Shown here one piece after another: positions 59,430 to 62,897 of a DNA stretch of 62,897 bases. Both the position numbers and the translations under genes were made by a program. Position 1 is the stretch's first letter; the number at the start of each line of letters is the position of its first letter. This DNA is from an uncultured Selenomonadales bacterium (GTDB taxonomy: Bacteria; Bacillota; Negativicutes; Selenomonadales; Selenomonadaceae). The stretch lies in the NCBI GenBank assembly GCA_947165145.1, contig CAMUZG010000012.1, forward strand, positions 1-62,897. Reading direction: 5' to 3'. The notes beneath the pieces were generated by a model. That model ran no database searches. It was given only the letters and a program-made list of their open reading frames with translations, and was not told the DNA's origin.

Positions 59430-60095
59430 TTAAGTAACTTTGCCGGCAATCAAAAGCTCCTCGACGAGCGGCAAAATTTTTTCGTGAATGTCGGTAGTAG
59501 TTCGCGCGAAATTGCCGATTGAGCAGTCGATAGTTTTCCAGTTGTACTTTTCGGCAATGCTCCTGTAGACTTCATAAACTTTCTGCATAAAAGCGGCGTC
59601 ATCTTCGTGAATGTCTTCGCGCCCACGTTCACGGCGGAGAATAGCAGAAACTTCGGGCGGCATGTCAAGGAAGATCGTCAAGTCGGGACGCGGCAAGCCG
59701 AAACGTTTGTATTCCAAATCGTCAAGCCACGCCAAGAACTCTTCGCGGTCTTTATCTTCGGTGAACTTCGACGCTTGATAAACCATGTTCGAGCCGACGT
59801 ATCTGTCACTTAAAATAAGTCCGCCGTTCTCGTAAAAATCTTTCCACTGGCAGAAGTCAGCAAATCTGTCGACAGCGTAGAAAGTCGCCGCCGCGTAGGG
59901 ATTGACAGCCTCCGCTGAACCGCCGAACTCGCCGCGAAGATACATCTTTATCAGTGCGGAAGATTCGGATTCGTAATTGGGGAAGCTCACGCGCCTCACT
60001 TTTACCTCCAAGTCAAGCAAACGTCCGTAAAGTTTGCGAGTTTGCGTGGCTTTGCCGGAGCCGTCCGAGCCTTCGATAACGACCAACTTGCCCAT
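59430..60095 (-). CDS. tmk: Thymidylate kinase
   Basis: dTMP to dTDP. 221 residues. The P-loop EGSDGSGKATQTRKL has Ala where most TMP kinases have Ser or Thr after the lysine. DRYVGSNMVYQASK (DRY motif) and the lid RRERGRED follow. The ATG at 60095 has GGAGGTG upstream; three further upstream codons are in frame but inside the site. Repeat copy C lies immediately upstream. Confidence 0.93.
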   Translation of the reverse strand: MGKLVVIEGSDGSGKATQTRKLYGRLLDLEVKVRRVSFPNYESESSALIKMYLRGEFGGSAEAVNPYAAATFYAVDRFADFCQWKDFYENGGLILSDRYVGSNMVYQASKFTEDKDREEFLAWLDDLEYKRFGLPRPDLTIFLDMPPEVSAILRRERGREDIHEDDAAFMQKVYEVYRSIAEKYNWKTIDCSIGNFARTTTDIHEKILPLVEELLIAGKVT

Positions 60096-60166
60096 ACCGT
60101 GCACCTCCCTGTTCAGAGCGTGTTGGTAAACTTTTCGCGCTCAAAATTAAATTTAATTTTTGTTAA

Positions 60167-60331
60167 CTTACTTTCTTTGCTTGCCCAAAGAAAGTAAGCA
60201 AAGAAAGGGCACCTCGCGGGGGCGTTCAGTCTAAACGATTCCAGCGTCGAGACTACCCGTAAGTCGTGATTGTCGCCTTCGAAAACATCACGTTTTCTGG
60301 GCGACGGGGAGCCGTCATCCATGACGGCTCC
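60167..60331 (+). repeat. Three-hairpin dispersed element, copy C
   Basis: Hairpin 1 (60167-60179/60186-60198) and the core (GGGCACCTCGCGGGGGCGTT) match copies A and B. Hairpin 2 is built from a different sequence (GTCGCC 60272-60277 with GGCGAC 60300-60305, and GAAAAC with GTTTTC inside), so the fold is kept. Hairpin 3 is GAGCCGTCAT/ATGACGGCTC. It ends 27 bases from the GT2 stop codon. Confidence 0.85.
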
Positions 60332-60357
60332 AAAGTTACGCAACGGTTTTCGCGGAT

Positions 60358-61611
60358 TTAATATGTGCGTTTCTTTACAAAGTCGTCGTAGCTCATGGAG
60401 CGCGTGTGTTGCGTGTGCGCCCAATCGTGTTCGTTGCGGTGAATGAAACCCAAGAAAATTATCGGTATCCACGAATAAATGAACAGCGGGTAAAATAGCA
60501 GATACCACCACGACTTGAGCTTCGCGCGGACTTTGAGCAAGATTATCATCGGCAAGACGTATTGCGCGACCATAACGACCATTAGGATTTGCGACGGCAA
60601 CACGGCGTAAATGTTTGTGTAGAGCGTGCCGAAAATCAGCTGAATGTAGCTCATCAAAAAGAAGAACGACGACAGCATCAAGAAATGCGGCTGCAACAGG
60701 TACAGGCAACCGTCCCAAAGTCGAATGTCTTTGCGTCGCCAACCTTCACGCAACATTTTCGGGATAAAGCGGTGAGCCACGTCGAATTGACCTTGCGCCC
60801 AACGTTTTCTCTGCGTCCAAGATTGCGCGAACGTCAAAGGCTTTTCGTCGTAGACAATGGCATCGTGTGCCCAAGTTGTCTTCAAACCTTCGGCAAGCGA
60901 CTTCATTGTAAATTCCATGTCTTCCGTCAAACAGGTTGCACGCCAGCCGTATTTCTTGAGCACGTCAATCGTAATGCACATGCCCGTTCCGCCGAGGACA
61001 GCCGACAATCCGATATTGGTTTTGGCGAGATGACTGACGTAATCGATAACCCAGAAGGCAATCGCGAACGTGCCGCTGACCCACGTGTCGTAGGGATTCT
61101 TCGCGTCGAGGAAGCCTTGAATAATTTTGTCGCCCTTGCAAAGACGGTTGTTCATCTCGAACAGGAATTTCGGGTGCACGAGATTATCCGCGTCGAAAAT
61201 CGCCACGGCGTCATAAATTTGTCCGCGTTTCTCCATGTTAAACAGACGTTCAAACATCCATTCGAGCGCGAAGCCTTTAGACTTTTTCTTCTTGTCGACA
61301 CGCTTGCAGACAATCGCACCAGCCTGCGCGGCAATCTCGGCGGTGTTGTCGGAGCAGTTGTCGGCGATAACGTAGATGTCGTAGAGTTCGTCGGGATAAT
61401 CGAGCGACTTGAGATTTTCGATAAGCGGAGCAATGACCGCGCTTTCGTTGTGAGCCGCGACAATCACGGCGAATTTTTTTTGCGGCACGGTGATTTTGAC
61501 TTCCGAACGCCGCCACATTCCGCAAAAGCCGATAAGACACAAATAAAACGTGAACATGAACAGCACGGCTTGAATCGGAACCATTATTACATCAAGCGGG
61601 TATGTGAACAT
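60358..61611 (-). CDS. Membrane GT2 glycosyltransferase (poly-sugar synthase-like)
   Basis: 417 residues. An N-terminal membrane helix, then a GT-A catalytic domain: VIVAAHNESAVI, FDADNLV (DxD), CLTEDMEFT (TED) and QRKRWAQGQ (QxxRW). Four hydrophobic helices close the C-terminus. These features match processive beta-glycan synthases such as PgaC and its relatives, though length and missing partners leave product and processivity open. The ATG at 61611 has a weak AGG six bases before it. Divergent from the repeat protein gene. Confidence 0.9.
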   Translation of the reverse strand: MFTYPLDVIMVPIQAVLFMFTFYLCLIGFCGMWRRSEVKITVPQKKFAVIVAAHNESAVIAPLIENLKSLDYPDELYDIYVIADNCSDNTAEIAAQAGAIVCKRVDKKKKSKGFALEWMFERLFNMEKRGQIYDAVAIFDADNLVHPKFLFEMNNRLCKGDKIIQGFLDAKNPYDTWVSGTFAIAFWVIDYVSHLAKTNIGLSAVLGGTGMCITIDVLKKYGWRATCLTEDMEFTMKSLAEGLKTTWAHDAIVYDEKPLTFAQSWTQRKRWAQGQFDVAHRFIPKMLREGWRRKDIRLWDGCLYLLQPHFLMLSSFFFLMSYIQLIFGTLYTNIYAVLPSQILMVVMVAQYVLPMIILLKVRAKLKSWWYLLFYPLFIYSWIPIIFLGFIHRNEHDWAHTQHTRSMSYDDFVKKRTY

Positions 61612-61782
61612 ATCAAACCTAATTTCCAAAATTTATCGTCGAGAAAATATGGCGTAAGTCTACACTGCCCGCGCCGTTATTGTCAAGATTGAAGCCGCGC
61701 CGTTACTGACGTCACGCAAAAAAATTTTTAACTGCACGCGAAAAACTTTCGATAAACTTTCGAGAAAGAGGTGAGGCGAAAA

Positions 61783-62897
61783 ATGGCAAACAACTTAAAC
61801 GTGATGTCGATAGCTCCGAATCAACAACCGGCGTCGTCGACGCGAACAACTTCGCAAATTACACAGCCGAGAAATAGAACTACTGTGCGGGCGGGCAAGC
61901 GGAATTTCGGCGCGACGTTGGACAAATTCAACGCAAAGCTCGACGAGCTCAAACAGAACGTTAAAGATCTGCAGGACACTTCCAAAAATTTCGCGCAGAT
62001 TGACGCTGACGATAAACCCACAGTTGAAACGGACGATAAACCGCAAGTTGTCGCTGATGACAAGCCGCAAGTTGTCGCTGATGACAAACCGCAAGTTGTC
62101 GCTGATGACAAGCCGCAAGTTGTCACTGATGACAAGCCGCAAGTTGTCACTAATGACAAGCCGCAAGTTGTCGCTGATGACAAGCCGCAAGTTGACGCGG
62201 AAGTCGACACATCACAACCAAACAAAAAGGCTCAAGGAACGAGCAACACTCCGCAGGACGCACCTCAGACAATCGTTAATGTTGAATCGGAAAATAAGAA
62301 TGTTTCCGCGCCGATTGCCGAGGATAATCAGCCTGCGGATATTTTTTTCGACGCAGATAATTCTTCCGACAAACCGAAAATCATCAATCGGGCGGCGGTT
62401 ATCGACGAAAATATTTCAGTTGTCCCCGACGTTGAATCCGACGTTGCAACTGACGATCAGCCTGCGACGAATTTTCTTGCGGCGAACAATGCGGCGTATC
62501 TCTTCAACATGAACGCGGAAACGCTACTTGCCGTCCGCCCAGTTGAGGTTCAACCGAACGTTCAAGCCGCGCAGGTCGATGCCGTGCAGGAAGTCGCGCC
62601 CGTGACGAACTTGATGACAATCATGCCGCAGACGAATTCCGACAACGCGCAATCGATGTTGAATTTGCTCGGCGGCAGGACGTGGCGGCAAATCAACATT
62701 CAACCGCAAGCGCAACCTGTCGACGTTCAACCGATTGTTCAAGCTCAAGCGCAACCTATCGACATTCAACCGATTGTTCAAGCTCAAGCGCAACCTATCG
62801 ACGTTCAACCGATTGTTCAAGCTCAAGCGCAACCTGTCGACGTTCAACCGATTGTTCAAGCTCAAGCGCAACCTATCGACGTTCAACCGATTGTTCA
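61783..62897 (+). CDS. Repeat-rich protein, cut by window end (possibly FliK-like)
   Basis: 371 codons are visible and the frame runs off the edge. There is no signal peptide. After a basic N-terminus and a short coiled coil (NAKLDELKQNVKDLQD) there are about seven 8-residue DDKPQVV(A/T) repeats (61999-62193). An acidic spacer follows, then 13-residue QPIVQAQAQP(V/I)D(V/I) repeats from about 62701 onward. The soluble N-terminus plus Pro/Gln repeats resemble the variable part of flagellar hook-length proteins, but the diagnostic C-terminal domain would lie beyond the window. GAGGTG precedes the ATG. Confidence 0.7.
   Translation, partial: MANNLNVMSIAPNQQPASSTRTTSQITQPRNRTTVRAGKRNFGATLDKFNAKLDELKQNVKDLQDTSKNFAQIDADDKPTVETDDKPQVVADDKPQVVADDKPQVVADDKPQVVTDDKPQVVTNDKPQVVADDKPQVDAEVDTSQPNKKAQGTSNTPQDAPQTIVNVESENKNVSAPIAEDNQPADIFFDADNSSDKPKIINRAAVIDENISVVPDVESDVATDDQPATNFLAANNAAYLFNMNAETLLAVRPVEVQPNVQAAQVDAVQEVAPVTNLMTIMPQTNSDNAQSMLNLLGGRTWRQINIQPQAQPVDVQPIVQAQAQPIDIQPIVQAQAQPIDVQPIVQAQAQPVDVQPIVQAQAQPIDVQPIV

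Noticed and set aside
61999-62193. Regular repeats that could suggest a CRISPR array
   Set aside because: The 24-nt units are contiguous with no spacers and lie in one open reading frame (DDKPQVV repeats).

Overview
The window looks like chromosomal DNA of an anaerobic, double-membraned member of the Firmicutes, most likely a Negativicutes (Selenomonas/Sporomusa/Veillonella relatives). This is inference from gene content. The supporting genes are MinCDE, an outer-membrane-type family 9 glycosyltransferase beside Firmicutes-style rnmV-rsmA, a rubrerythrin, a TRAP-TAXI receptor, a biotin-free carboxyltransferase next to malic enzyme, and cobamide genes including a double-CobT protein. Base composition is near 50% GC. 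TTG start codons preceded by good ribosome binding sites are common, and the palindrome AAAATTTT recurs inside genes on both strands.

Layout. 0-5 kb: a duplicated gene tail, tRNA-Ser, then a minus-strand block of rubrerythrin, a small membrane protein, ung, a fused folK-folA, folB, folP and cobK. 5-8.7 kb: a SpeD-like protein without its pyruvoyl serine, a 677-residue tandem CobT-like protein, and a decayed citC-like chimera. 8.7-16.2 kb (plus strand): a zinc-ribbon protein, a TPM-domain protein, a YoeB-type toxin-antitoxin pair, argC, argJ, a phosphodiester glycosidase-like protein and a tubulin/FtsZ-like protein. 16.2-23.5 kb (minus): recA, a start-less Sel1 fragment, an XRE-led cassette of unrecognised proteins, then minE, minD and minC. 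23.6-26.9 kb: carboxyltransferase, malic enzyme and tRNA-Arg. 26.9-36.9 kb: TAXI receptor, folE2, tRNA-Ala, a nucleotidyltransferase, nadE-lysA, a redox protein, a D,D-carboxypeptidase and an acyl-CoA synthetase. 36.9-50.1 kb (minus): a DUF4405-type membrane protein, a sugar-phosphate transferase, a large RTX-repeat protein, and the pyrH-frr-uppS-cdsA-dxr-rseP envelope operon carrying two extra glycosyltransferases. 50.4-56.3 kb (plus): a G-domain protein, a secreted protein, metA, a CNNM/CorC protein, an aminotransferase and a metal-binding lipoprotein. 56.4-61.6 kb: an IS200/IS605 remnant, rsmA, rnmV, a GT9 enzyme, tmk and a membrane GT2. The window ends inside a repeat-rich protein of unknown function.

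How the genes fit together. Folate synthesis is split between folE2 and the folP-folB-folK/folA run. The carboxyltransferase and malic enzyme fit C4-dicarboxylate/pyruvate metabolism. The pyrH-rseP run makes lipid-carrier, phospholipid and isoprenoid precursors, and the glycosyltransferases nearby suggest surface glycan assembly.

The non-genic layer is unusually rich. It holds three copies of a ~165-bp element with three hairpins, one of which keeps its fold despite a different sequence; intergenic heptamer repeats (AATTCCT) that supply stop codons and, in one case, a ribosome binding site; a 30-nt dispersed repeat; and an A12 tract between the -35 and -10 of the RTX gene promoter that could make that surface protein phase variable.
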